The notes beneath the pieces are model-generated. The model did no database searches. It saw nothing but the letters and a program-made list of their open reading frames with translations, and had not been told where the DNA came from. Shown here piece by piece: positions 34,177 to 42,418 of a stretch of DNA of 64,000 nt. Within the stretch, counting starts at the first letter, position 1, and the number at the start of each line of letters is the position of its first letter. This stretch comes from Adhaeribacter rhizoryzae (GTDB taxonomy: Bacteria > Bacteroidota > Bacteroidia > Cytophagales > Hymenobacteraceae), in assembly GCF_008629685.1 (NCBI RefSeq), contig NZ_VWSF01000007.1, positions 1 to 64,000 of the forward strand. Direction: 5' to 3'. Position numbers and translations under genes: made by a program.

Positions 34177-35931
34177 TTACAAAAAGTACTTTAACCGGAT
34201 TACTTCTTTCTCCGACAGGAAACGCCATTTACCGCGGGGAACGTCTTTTTTTGTTAAGCCGGCATATTGTACGCGGTCCAGCGATACTACTTCGTAACCC
34301 AAATGCTCAAAAATGCGGCGCACAATCCGGTTTTTACCAATATGAATCTGAATACCTAAGAAGGTATTGGTATCGCCAATAATAGCTAAATCGTCTACTT
34401 CGGCTTTACCGTCTTCCAGTTCCACCCCATTGGTTATCAGCTCAAAATGCTCGCGGGTAATAGGTTTATCCAGCTCTACCTGATATATTTTTGAAATATT
34501 ATTAGATGGATGCGTTAATTTCTGGGCCAGTTCGCCGTCGTTGGTAAACAACAACAAACCAGTAGTATTTCTATCTAATCGGCCTACCGGAAATATACGT
34601 TCTTTAGAAGCAGTGGCTACCAAATCCATTACTGTTTTCCGGCCTTCGGGATCTTCGGTAGTCGTAATAAAATCTTTGGGTTTGTTCAGCATCACATAAA
34701 CCATTTTCTCACGGTTCAGGCGCTTTTTACCGTAGGTAACAGTATCTTCGGGCTTAACCAGGTAGCCCATTTCGGTAACCGGCTGACCGTTTACTTTAAT
34801 TTCACCGGCGGCTATTAAGCTATCGGCTTCACGGCGCGAACAAACGCCTGCATTGGCAATGTAGCGGTTTAAACGTACTAAACCCGATTTTTCTTCTTCG
34901 CTTTGGCGCTCACGAGCCTGATAACGCTTTAAATCGTAATTAGGTGCTTCTTTTACTTCGTCGGCATCTGAACGGAAAGTTCTTTTGTTTTCCTTACCGG
35001 CATACCGGTCATTTTCGCCACGGCTGCGGTTAAAAGGCCGTTCGTTGCCTTCTGGCCGGGCAGTATTGCCCCGCGGCCGCTCCGCAGAACGGTTCTCCCC
35101 CCGGTTTTCTTCGCGGTTAAAACCACCAAATCGGTTACGGCTTTCCGGCCGAGCACTTTCGTAACTAGCCGCGCGCTTAGGCCTTTCGGTATTTTCGTCG
35201 TTGCTTTTGAATTTATTATAACGGGGTTTATCCTCGCCGTCGTGGTTTGAGCGCCGCTCGCCGTACGATTTAGCACCAGTTGGTTTACCGCCATAAGGTT
35301 TAGATGGGTAAGCCGGACGACTGCCAGGGGCGGCTGGGCGGCGCTCACTGCGAGCGGCATAGCCACCTTCCGTATTGCGCCGCTCATCATTGCGGGGGCG
35401 CTCCGAGCGGTCGTTATTATTTCTGGAGAATCCTTGGGCGCGCGCCGGGCGTTCACCGCGCTCCGGACGTTCACTTCTCTCCGGGCGGTCTGTTCTTTCG
35501 GAGCGTTCGCGGTTAAAGCCTCCCCGCTCACCTGAACGCTCATTGCCTTCAGCGCGATTATTTCCTTTAAAAGTAGCGCCTTTGCTAAATTTAGGTCCTG
35601 ATTTAAAGGAAGATCGTTTGTCGTCGAAAGTGCGGGGGCGTTCGCCACCTGTACGGTTGCCCGCTTCCTCATTGGGGCGGGTAAAGCGTTCGCTGCGGTT
35701 ATATACTTTTTTGCCTTCGCCTTTAAACTTTGCCATCCGGTCTTCGCGGAACGGACGACGCTCATCATTACCCCGAGACGGACGATTTTCGTTGCTTTCG
35801 CCGGAATTTGGGCTGGTACTGGAACGGCGCGGGGAATAATTATTTGTGTTGCCGGCACCAGAGGCGCGGCCTTTAAATTTATCGCCGGAGGCAAACTTGC
35901 CTGAACCCGGTTTTTCTTTGTTAAATGCCAT
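34177..35931 (-). CDS. RluB-type pseudouridine synthase with long basic N-terminal tail
   Basis: 584-aa protein. The last 235 residues are a normal RsuA/RluB-family 23S rRNA pseudouridine synthase: S4 domain from about residue 350 (LNRYIANAGVCSRREADSLI), catalytic Asp453 in GRLDRNTTGLLLF, and KNRIVRRIFEHLGYEV. The first roughly 345 residues are low-complexity and highly charged, full of Arg, Gly, Glu, Ser and Asn (ERSERPERGERPARA is typical), so likely disordered and RNA-binding. It is transcribed between scpB and coaX. Confidence 0.92.
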   Translation of the reverse strand: MAFNKEKPGSGKFASGDKFKGRASGAGNTNNYSPRRSSTSPNSGESNENRPSRGNDERRPFREDRMAKFKGEGKKVYNRSERFTRPNEEAGNRTGGERPRTFDDKRSSFKSGPKFSKGATFKGNNRAEGNERSGERGGFNRERSERTDRPERSERPERGERPARAQGFSRNNNDRSERPRNDERRNTEGGYAARSERRPAAPGSRPAYPSKPYGGKPTGAKSYGERRSNHDGEDKPRYNKFKSNDENTERPKRAASYESARPESRNRFGGFNREENRGENRSAERPRGNTARPEGNERPFNRSRGENDRYAGKENKRTFRSDADEVKEAPNYDLKRYQARERQSEEEKSGLVRLNRYIANAGVCSRREADSLIAAGEIKVNGQPVTEMGYLVKPEDTVTYGKKRLNREKMVYVMLNKPKDFITTTEDPEGRKTVMDLVATASKERIFPVGRLDRNTTGLLLFTNDGELAQKLTHPSNNISKIYQVELDKPITREHFELITNGVELEDGKAEVDDLAIIGDTNTFLGIQIHIGKNRIVRRIFEHLGYEVVSLDRVQYAGLTKKDVPRGKWRFLSEKEVIRLKYFL

Positions 35932-35978
35932 GTTAGATTAATTAGGATGCAGTATCGCTACTGGATCAGGATGTACTA

Positions 35979-36542
35979 TTAGTTTTCAGAAATCTCGCCG
36001 ATAGCGTTTTCTTCGGATACGAAATCTTTTAATTGTGGAAGGTCTTTCAGGTGATTGATGCCAAAGTAGTCCATGAACTTTTGGGTGGTGCCGTAAATAA
36101 TAGGGCGGCCGATGGTTTCGGCCTTACCTTTTATTTGGATAAGCTCTTTCTCCAGGAGCTTCTGAATAGCATAATCGCAGCTAACGCCACGAATCTGCTC
36201 AATACCGGATTTTGAAATAGGTTGCTTGTAAGCAATTATAGCCAACGTTTCGAGCGAAGAAGCCGAAAGTTTGCGTTTAGATTTCTGCTTTAAAAACAGC
36301 CCAACCGCATCCTGATAATCGGGTTTGGTCAGGAACTGGTAGCCGCCACCAATAGCGTAAATCTGGAAAGCGAAATCATCGGCAGCAAGCTGTTCGTTAA
36401 TTTCTTCTATACTTTCCAGTACATCGCTTATGGTTACCTCGTACTGCATTACCTCCGATAAACATTTCTGTAAATCTTCGATAGCTACCGGTGCCTGGGC
36501 ACAAAAAATAAGTGCCTGTATGTTACTTTTTAAAGTATTCAA
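35979..36542 (-). CDS. scpB: Chromosome segregation protein ScpB
   Basis: 187-aa ScpB, the small winged-helix kleisin-associated subunit of the SMC-ScpA-ScpB condensin. The N-terminal winged helix (LKSNIQALIFCAQAPVAIEDL) and the highly conserved second wing ASSLETLAIIAYKQPISKSGIEQIRGV are cited by the core ETLAIIAYKQPIS, followed by IGRPIIYGTTQKFMDYFGI. It sits directly upstream of the rRNA pseudouridine synthase gene, an arrangement common in bacteria. Confidence 0.94.
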   Translation of the reverse strand: MNTLKSNIQALIFCAQAPVAIEDLQKCLSEVMQYEVTISDVLESIEEINEQLAADDFAFQIYAIGGGYQFLTKPDYQDAVGLFLKQKSKRKLSASSLETLAIIAYKQPISKSGIEQIRGVSCDYAIQKLLEKELIQIKGKAETIGRPIIYGTTQKFMDYFGINHLKDLPQLKDFVSEENAIGEISEN

Positions 36543-36548
36543 ATGTTA

Positions 36549-36932
36549 TTAATCGCGGCGTTGTAACTTAGCTTCTATCGAATGCTGGGTATGCGGAACG
36601 GCCCGTAAACGTTCTTTCGGAATAAGCTTGCCGGTAGCAATACAAACGCCGTAACTGCCGTTCCGGATGCGGATTAAAGCATTCTCTAACTGCTGAATAA
36701 ATTTTAACTGACGGGAAGCCAACTGATTTAAACTTTCCTTTTCAGCCGTATCGGCTCCATCTTCTAATACTTTAGCCGAAGAAGCGGTGTTATCGGTACC
36801 GGTATCATTCCGGCGGCTTAATGTTTCTTTAATAAAAGCTACTTCTTTTTTCGCGTTATTAAGCTTCTCCTGAATAATTTCCTGAAATTCCATCAACTCT
36901 TCGCGGGAATAACGCATTGGTTCTTGACTCAT
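36549..36932 (-). CDS. TraR/DksA-like protein lacking the zinc cysteines
   Basis: 127-aa DksA-like protein. The N-terminal half is a coiled coil (EELMEFQEIIQEKLNNAKKE); the C-terminal globular part has NGSYGVCIATGKLIPKERL and AVPHTQHSIEAKLQ. The canonical C4 zinc finger is lost: only one Cys (YGVC) remains and the partners are Thr/Ala/Glu. Cysteine-poor DksA relatives are common in Bacteroidota. It should bind the RNA polymerase secondary channel. It precedes scpB by 6 bp. Confidence 0.85.
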   Translation of the reverse strand: MSQEPMRYSREELMEFQEIIQEKLNNAKKEVAFIKETLSRRNDTGTDNTASSAKVLEDGADTAEKESLNQLASRQLKFIQQLENALIRIRNGSYGVCIATGKLIPKERLRAVPHTQHSIEAKLQRRD

Positions 36933-37234
36933 GGCAGTAACAGTTGTATATATATTATAACTTTTTAAGTATTACATTAGCTAACACCAAGTCTATCAAT
37001 TTAGTTTAAAATAAAATGGCACCTGCACCAGCAGGTTGCGCGCTTCGTTTTAAATAAAAAGGTACTTGGCTAAATTACGCGCAAAATTAATACAAATTTT
37101 ACAATATTAATATTATCCTTCCTTTATTCTTTCGGGCTATTTTTGGCCTAATATCTGCTAAGTTAGTTTTCAGAATATTACCATTATATCGTTCTTTTTA
37201 AGTTCTTTGTAGCACTTGATAAATTATTAGTTAA
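36933..37234. other. Divergent intergenic region
   Basis: About 300 bp between the DksA-like gene and the lipoprotein gene. A minus-strand TAATTTTG (37082-37089) could be a -7 box, but no good -33 box is present. The right end has the TTTGTAGCACTTGATAAA segment shared with the catalase promoter. Confidence 0.45.
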
Positions 37235-38152
37235 ATGAGAAAAATTATTTACTTATACCAGTTTGGCTTGCTAGTTTTAGTAGCATTGGTAACGGGCTGT
37301 TCTACCTCGCGCACCATTACTGCATCGGGCAAAGTAACACCCCAGGGTAAATTTAAATTAGGCTACAACTCGGCCTTTAATATTGCTACTGCCCCCCTGG
37401 CCGAAATAGACGATGTAACCCGGGCAGCCGTTAATGCCATTAAAAACCGCGACTCGCTTTACCTGGAAGATGTACAACCTTTAACCGAAGGCTTATTGGC
37501 ATACTCTTTAGATCCGGTAGGTACCTCTTCTGAGTTTTACCTGCGGTATGGTTTAGTGCCCCGGGTAGATGTGGGTTATAAATATGCTTCCGGGGCGCAC
37601 GTGTTTGATGCCATGTACCAGTTTTTAGGCGCTACCGGTACACCGGCCAACCCCGGACCAACCGGCCTTTACGGCAGCATTGGTTTACAATATTCTGGTC
37701 AGAACTCTAATTTGCCTTCTAAACTAGGCCTTAGTGCGCTAAGCTCTATATTAAACTACGAACTATCGCGTAAGGATATTTTAATACCGCTGGTTTTTAG
37801 CCATTCATTGGGGCCAGAAGAAGAGATTGGCAATATTTCGTGGGGTTTGGTTTACAGCCACAGCTTTATAAAATATGGCTTTGCGCCCGGCAAACTGTTC
37901 CGGAAATATGCCGATAACGTAGTTGAAAAAGTAAACCCGTTTATGAACAAAGAGAATTATGCTTCGTACGGAGCTTTTTTAAATGCCAAATTGGGCTACA
38001 AATATGCTTACGTAGTTCCGGCTATTAGTATTTACTACCAGAATTATGGCAACTACGAAATATTTGGCTTGCAAAGCCGGAATTACAAAGGGGTAACCAT
38101 TGTGCCCTCGTTGGGCTTGCAGTTTAATTTAGGTTACGACAAAAAAAGATAG
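37235..38152 (+). CDS. Lipoprotein with outer-membrane-like beta strands
   Basis: 305-aa protein with a lipobox (LVALVTGCS, Cys22). The mature part has alternating Tyr-rich strands (FYLRYGLVPRVDVGYKYASG, ISWGLVYSHSFIKYGF) and ends in a terminal strand LGLQFNLGYDKKR, which suggests a lipidated beta barrel or barrel-associated protein. I do not recognise a named family. It ends at a very strong terminator. Confidence 0.65.
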   Translation: MRKIIYLYQFGLLVLVALVTGCSTSRTITASGKVTPQGKFKLGYNSAFNIATAPLAEIDDVTRAAVNAIKNRDSLYLEDVQPLTEGLLAYSLDPVGTSSEFYLRYGLVPRVDVGYKYASGAHVFDAMYQFLGATGTPANPGPTGLYGSIGLQYSGQNSNLPSKLGLSALSSILNYELSRKDILIPLVFSHSLGPEEEIGNISWGLVYSHSFIKYGFAPGKLFRKYADNVVEKVNPFMNKENYASYGAFLNAKLGYKYAYVVPAISIYYQNYGNYEIFGLQSRNYKGVTIVPSLGLQFNLGYDKKR

Positions 38153-38638
38153 TAATTCAGGTTTCGTCTTAAATTTCAAGATTTACGTCGGCTAAAAGAA
38201 AGCACTTTAAACTTTCTTTTAGCCGACGTTTTTATTTAGCAGCTTAATTTATAAAGCAGTATTCTGTTAAAGCTCCTTCCTCATATCGGCTTTTAACTAT
38301 TTATTTTAGTCATTCAACCAGTTGGTTCGGCCTTTCAGGTACATTTCCAAGCAATATTATTTATCAACCCGCATTTTTGTAATGCCTTCTGACTAAATGT
38401 ACTAATGCCAGGTAGCAACATAGTTGGTAAATTATCTACTGAAGGCTAAGGTAAAAACCAGAATATAATATTTTGAGCAGGCAAAAAGGCTGTAATTAAA
38501 CCATGATATATTTAATATTAATTTTTGTATATTAATTAATAAATTTAATATATTTAAGCGCGCTATATAACCTATTATCTATACTAATAACTTAAAAACA
38601 AACGCTAACTTATCTCTTAATTTAAAAACCAAAAACCT
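38153..38638. other. AT-rich intergenic region, about 490 bp
   Basis: It contains the lipoprotein gene's terminator at its left end and a very AT-rich segment before the TM2 gene. No gene or tRNA seen. Confidence 0.5.
38185..38229 (+). terminator. Rho-independent terminator of the lipoprotein gene
   Basis: A perfect 18-bp stem (38185-38202 with 38212-38229) with a 9-nt loop is followed by TTTTATTT. Confidence 0.9.
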
Positions 38639-39262
38639 ATGAAAACCAAAATTTCTACCTTCTTTGTTGCCGTAACTTTGTTACTGTCGTCGTGTGCGAA
38701 AGAAAGCTTTTATTTTACCAATACTGGCTCTAGCTACGGCTCTAAAAAAGTTAAACAAGAAGCTACAGCGGCCGTTGCCGATGAGCAAGTTGCTGCTGTT
38801 GAAGTAGCTGTAGCCCAGGAAGACGCAACAGCACCGGAAAACCTGACTGCCAGCACCGAGAAAACAGCTGCTGTTTCTAAAAAAGATTTTACCAAAGCTA
38901 AACCTTTATACCAGGCCAAAGTAACGGCACCAGTTCAGGCCGAAAAAATGTCGAAAGTAGCACAGGCAAAAGCGGCTATAAAAGTTAACAAACAAGTTAA
39001 AGCTATTGTAAAAGAAGCCAAGAAAAATAACGATATTGCTGGTACCGCTGCTGAAGGTAAAAGCCAGATTATTGCGGCGGTGCTGGCCTTCGTGGTAGGT
39101 GTATTGGGTATTCACCGCTTTTATTTAGGCTACACCGGTATTGGTATTGCGCAGCTTTTAACTTTAGGTGGCTGCGGCATCTGGGCCCTGATAGACTTAA
39201 TTCGGATTATTATTGGTGACTTAAAACCAAAAGATGGCGGTGATTACACAACCAAGTTTTAA
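38639..39262 (+). CDS. TM2-domain lipoprotein
   Basis: 207-aa protein: lipoprotein signal (LLLSSC, Cys19), a long Ala/Lys/Val-rich middle probably extended in the periplasm, and a C-terminal TM2 domain from about residue 143. The TM2 hallmark is ALLAFVVG-like first helix (VLAFVVGVLGIHRFYLGYTG), then GIAQLLTLGGCGIWALIDLIRI, cited by the cores GIHRFYLGY and GIWALIDL. TM2 proteins are small membrane proteins of unclear role. A DUF2752 gene follows by 5 bp. Confidence 0.85.
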   Translation: MKTKISTFFVAVTLLLSSCAKESFYFTNTGSSYGSKKVKQEATAAVADEQVAAVEVAVAQEDATAPENLTASTEKTAAVSKKDFTKAKPLYQAKVTAPVQAEKMSKVAQAKAAIKVNKQVKAIVKEAKKNNDIAGTAAEGKSQIIAAVLAFVVGVLGIHRFYLGYTGIGIAQLLTLGGCGIWALIDLIRIIIGDLKPKDGGDYTTKF

Positions 39263-39267
39263 TTAAA

Positions 39268-39600
39268 TTGAAAAAAGGTAATTATTATATTTTAGCAGCA
39301 AAAATTAGCGGGTACTTACTGGTACCCCTAATTTTGCTGCTTTTACCCACCGACTTCTTCGATTCAGGGCAGTCGCTGTGTTTAAGCAAAATATTGGCCG
39401 GGGTAGAATGCTATGGCTGTGGCATGACCCGGGCCATTATGCACCTGATTCACCTGGATTTTAAGGGGGCGTACGAATTTAATAAATTGGCTTTTGTTAC
39501 TTTCCCGGTCTTAAGCTTTTTGTGGCTGCAAGGCTTCCGGAAAGATTTTAACCAATTTAAAGGCTACAAAAACCAAAAAGATCAGATTTCGGCCGGCTAA
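39268..39600 (+). CDS. DUF2752 membrane protein
   Basis: 110-aa small membrane protein of the DUF2752 family, marked by the cysteine motif VECYGCGMTRAIMHLI after a first hydrophobic segment, and a second hydrophobic segment near residue 75-90. The only suitable start is a TTG at 39268, 5 bp after the TM2 stop, so it is likely translated by coupling. Function of the family is unknown; it is often linked to TM2 genes as here. A terminator follows. Confidence 0.82.
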   Translation: MKKGNYYILAAKISGYLLVPLILLLLPTDFFDSGQSLCLSKILAGVECYGCGMTRAIMHLIHLDFKGAYEFNKLAFVTFPVLSFLWLQGFRKDFNQFKGYKNQKDQISAG

Positions 39601-39624
39601 TAATTACCTTTTTACTTTTATAAC

Positions 39625-39658
39625 AAAAGCCCTGACCAATAATATGGTCAGGGCTTTT
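39625..39658 (+). terminator. Rho-independent terminator of the TM2/DUF2752 pair
   Basis: A 14-bp perfect stem (39625-39638 with 39645-39658) and a 6-nt loop, then a short T run. Confidence 0.85.
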
Positions 39659-39751
39659 TATTTGCAGTACCGGACTTATGCATCAAAATCGGCTTACTTT
39701 AAAAGGAAACGTTTAGAAGATTATTTGCAAGTAATAATACCCTAATCAGTA

Positions 39752-40240
39752 TTAATCAATAAGTTGCACGCCTAACATCTGAATGGCGGCAGCAGCGGCT
39801 TCTACGCCTTTGTTGCCGTGTTTGCCGCCGGCTCTATCCCAAGCTTGCTGCTCGTCGTTGGTGGTTACCAGCCCAAATATTATGGGTTTGTTAAACTTCA
39901 GGCCAACTTGGGTAATGCCTTGCGCCACCGCATGACAGATATAATCATCGTGTTTGGTTTCGCCTTTTATTACCACCCCTAAGCAAATTACGGCATCTAT
40001 ATCGCTGCTTTGCGCCAAAAACTGCGCGCCCAACGTTAGCTCAAAAGAGCCAGGCACGGTTATGCGCTCAATATTTTCGGGTTTTGCGCCGTGTTTTACC
40101 AAGGTTTCGTACGCACCTTTACACAAAGTATCTGTAATAGCCTTGTTCCATTCAGCTACTACCAGGCCAAACCGTTTGCCATCAATTGGTATTAAATTGT
40201 CGGAGTTGTACTCACTTAAATTTTTTAAAGCTGTCGCCAT
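39752..40240 (-). CDS. ribH: 6,7-dimethyl-8-ribityllumazine synthase
   Basis: 162-aa riboflavin-pathway enzyme that joins 5-amino-6-ribitylaminouracil with dihydroxybutanone phosphate. Signature pieces are VVAEWNKAITDTL, TVPGSFELTLGAQFLA and CLGVVIKGETKHDDYIC with catalytic His97, then GLVTTNDEQQAWDRAGGKHGNKG. Normal length. It is transcribed on its own after a strong terminator of the upstream gene. Confidence 0.96.
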   Translation of the reverse strand: MATALKNLSEYNSDNLIPIDGKRFGLVVAEWNKAITDTLCKGAYETLVKHGAKPENIERITVPGSFELTLGAQFLAQSSDIDAVICLGVVIKGETKHDDYICHAVAQGITQVGLKFNKPIIFGLVTTNDEQQAWDRAGGKHGNKGVEAAAAAIQMLGVQLID

Positions 40241-40346
40241 AGTTCTATTTGCTCATTTCCGAAAAAATAATTCCCGGATAAAGGTTATGCTAAAAGATAT
40301 TTAAATATTTCGAGCCCAAAATAAACAACAATCTTCTAAATAAAAT

Positions 40347-40399
40347 AAAAGCGGCGGCGTTTTTGCCATCACACTGAAGACAAAAACGCCGCCGCTTTT
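40347..40399 (-). terminator. Strong terminator between the TPR gene and ribH
   Basis: A perfect 19-bp stem (40347-40365 with 40381-40399) with a 15-nt loop and T/A-rich flanks. It ends the 40417-41124 transcript ahead of ribH. Confidence 0.9.
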
Positions 40400-40416
40400 A
40401 GTACTTAGAAAATTTA

Positions 40417-41124
40417 TTATTTACCGGCTAGCAATTCAGCACGAGCCTGATATTTTTTAGCATCATTTGCTTCGGCCGCATTGGGGTAGCTTTGAACAAT
40501 TTTATTGTAAGCTTCTAAAGCGCCATTAAAATTATTAGCTTCTTCGTAGGCCATACCGGCTTTTAGTAAATATTGCGGCGAGAAAAACTCATTTGCTTTG
40601 TAGTTAGCTGCTTTCATGTACAACTCGGCAGCCTCCTGCTTTTTACCCAATTCCAGATTGGCATCGCCTTGTAAAGAAAGCGCCCGGCCCTGCAAAATCA
40701 GGTCATCCGATTTATAATCTTCTAAATAATTGAGCGCTTCCTGGTATTTACCTTGCTTCAGGTAAGCTACCCCGGCGTAAAATTTAGCCAGATTACCGGC
40801 TTTGGTACTGCCGTAATCTTCCACAATGTTTACAAAACCATCGTGCTGGCCATCGCCTTTTAAAGCAACATTTAAAGAATCAGCCTCAAAATAATGAACC
40901 GCCTGAAACATGGCCGCCTGGGCTTCTTCGTTCTGGCTACTGCGGAAGTTGTAGAATAAAAGCCCGCCTACAACCGCCGCTGCAATAACGGCAAATAAAC
41001 CAAGCAACACATTTCTATTCTTTTTCACGAAGTCTTCCGACCCGTGAGTCAAGCGATCCGCCAATACATCCGGATTTTCCAGAATTTCTAAATCGCTTTC
41101 TTTTTTGAGGGTATTCTTTGCCAT
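40417..41124 (-). CDS. YfgM-like membrane-anchored TPR protein
   Basis: 235-aa protein with a cytoplasmic N-terminus, one transmembrane helix (VLLGLFAVIAAAVVGGLLFY, about 40-59), and periplasmic TPR repeats (KQGKYQEALNYLEDY, ELGKKQEAAELYMKAANY, NNFNGALEAYNKIVQSYPN). The layout matches YfgM/ancillary SecYEG and folding partners. Such genes commonly precede ribH in Bacteroidota. It lies downstream of pdhA on the same strand, 198 bp apart. Confidence 0.85.
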   Translation of the reverse strand: MAKNTLKKESDLEILENPDVLADRLTHGSEDFVKKNRNVLLGLFAVIAAAVVGGLLFYNFRSSQNEEAQAAMFQAVHYFEADSLNVALKGDGQHDGFVNIVEDYGSTKAGNLAKFYAGVAYLKQGKYQEALNYLEDYKSDDLILQGRALSLQGDANLELGKKQEAAELYMKAANYKANEFFSPQYLLKAGMAYEEANNFNGALEAYNKIVQSYPNAAEANDAKKYQARAELLAGK

Positions 41125-41130
41125 TACTTT

Positions 41131-41322
41131 ATTATTGTTGATTGTTGGTTGTTAATTGTTCTGAACAAATAATTAGCAACCGGTTCTAAATTAAAATTAA
41201 TAATTAAATAAACAGATGACTCTTTGCAAGTTAACAATGAAAGATTATTTTTCATTCCGATAGTTGCAGATTACTTTAAAACAACAATCAGCAAATAACA
41301 ATCAACAATCAACAATCAACAA
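41131..41322. repeat. Facing CAATCAA-type short repeats
   Basis: AACAATCA units run tandemly at about 41297-41322 and reverse-complement units (TTGATTGTTGG) at 41136-41160. The two tracts could fold onto each other across 130 bp. They are in the gap between pdhA and the TPR gene. Confidence 0.5.
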
Positions 41323-42354
41323 TTAGTCTTGAATGTAAGGGTAATCTTGCTGCGCGTAGATGTCTTTGTACAACTCATCGGCAGTTGGGTAAGGCGATTT
41401 CTCCGCAAATTCTACCGATTCTAGCACCTGCTCTTTAATGCGGGCATCAATTTGCTCTAAATCCTGTTCGGTAGCAAAGTTGTTTTCCAGAATAGTCTGA
41501 CGCACTACTTCAATCGGGTCTTGGTTCCGGTAAGTTTCCAGTTCATCTTTGGTCCGGTATTTAGCTGGGTCCGACATGGAGTGGCCTTTGTAGCGGTAAG
41601 TTCTGAACTCCAGTAAAGAAGGGCCTTCGCCGGCGCGGGCACGTTCGGCAGCGCGGGCAACAGCTTCGTGTACATCTTCGCAGCGCATGGCGTTAACCGG
41701 CTCCGACGGCATATCGTAAGCGCTACCTAATTTATATAATTCGGTTACGTTAGAAGTCCGTTTTACCGAAGTTCCCATGGCGTAACCATTATTTTCAATT
41801 ACAAATATTACCGGCAGTTTCCACAGCATGGCCATATTTAAAGCCTCGTGGAAAGCACCTTGCCGCACGGCGCCATCGCCCATGTAGCAAATACACAAGT
41901 TGCCGGTCTTGTTATATTTTTCGGCAAAAGCAAGACCAGCCCCTAGCGGCACTTGCGCGCCCACAATACCGTGGCCACCCACAAAGTTTACTTCTTTATC
42001 GAAAATGTGCATAGAACCACCCTTGCCTTTAGAGCAACCGGTAGATTTGGCAAACAATTCGGCCATAACGGCGTTAGGCGAAGTACCTAAGCCCAGCGGA
42101 TGCGCGTGATCGCGGTAAGCGGTAATCCATTTATCGTCTTTGGTAAGCGCGGTAATAGCGCCGGCGGCACAAGCCTCCTGGCCAATATATAAGTGGCAAA
42201 AGCCTTTAATTTTTTGTTGACCGTATAACTGCCCGGCTTTCTCCTCGAACTTACGCATTAACTGCATCATCTCGTACCAACGCAGGTAAGTTTCCTTGGA
42301 GAATTTCAGGTCCGAATTTACCTTTGTTTCGGGCATTTGTTTCGTAATTGCCAT
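41323..42354 (-). CDS. pdhA: Pyruvate dehydrogenase E1 component, alpha subunit
   Basis: 343-aa thiamine-diphosphate-dependent subunit of the pyruvate dehydrogenase complex that decarboxylates pyruvate to acetyl-CoA. The ThDP/Mg motif GDGAVRQGAFHEALNMA continues to NNGYAMGTS. Phosphorylation-loop region TYRYKGHSMSDPAKYR is present. The beta subunit (pdhB) is not in this window, so E1 genes are split, as in many Bacteroidota. It is divergent from recF. Confidence 0.95.
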   Translation of the reverse strand: MAITKQMPETKVNSDLKFSKETYLRWYEMMQLMRKFEEKAGQLYGQQKIKGFCHLYIGQEACAAGAITALTKDDKWITAYRDHAHPLGLGTSPNAVMAELFAKSTGCSKGKGGSMHIFDKEVNFVGGHGIVGAQVPLGAGLAFAEKYNKTGNLCICYMGDGAVRQGAFHEALNMAMLWKLPVIFVIENNGYAMGTSVKRTSNVTELYKLGSAYDMPSEPVNAMRCEDVHEAVARAAERARAGEGPSLLEFRTYRYKGHSMSDPAKYRTKDELETYRNQDPIEVVRQTILENNFATEQDLEQIDARIKEQVLESVEFAEKSPYPTADELYKDIYAQQDYPYIQD

Positions 42355-42418
42355 AACTTATGTTCCCAATTCTGTTTAGAGTGCGAAATTAATTAAAAAA
42401 TATCTTTCAAAGAAATTA

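Noticed and set aside
34953-35894. 313-codon second frame on the same strand inside the pseudouridine synthase tail
   Set aside because: It is an alternate reading of the low-complexity Arg/Gly-rich region; composition is biased (Ala/Lys/Thr repeats) and no domain is recognisable.
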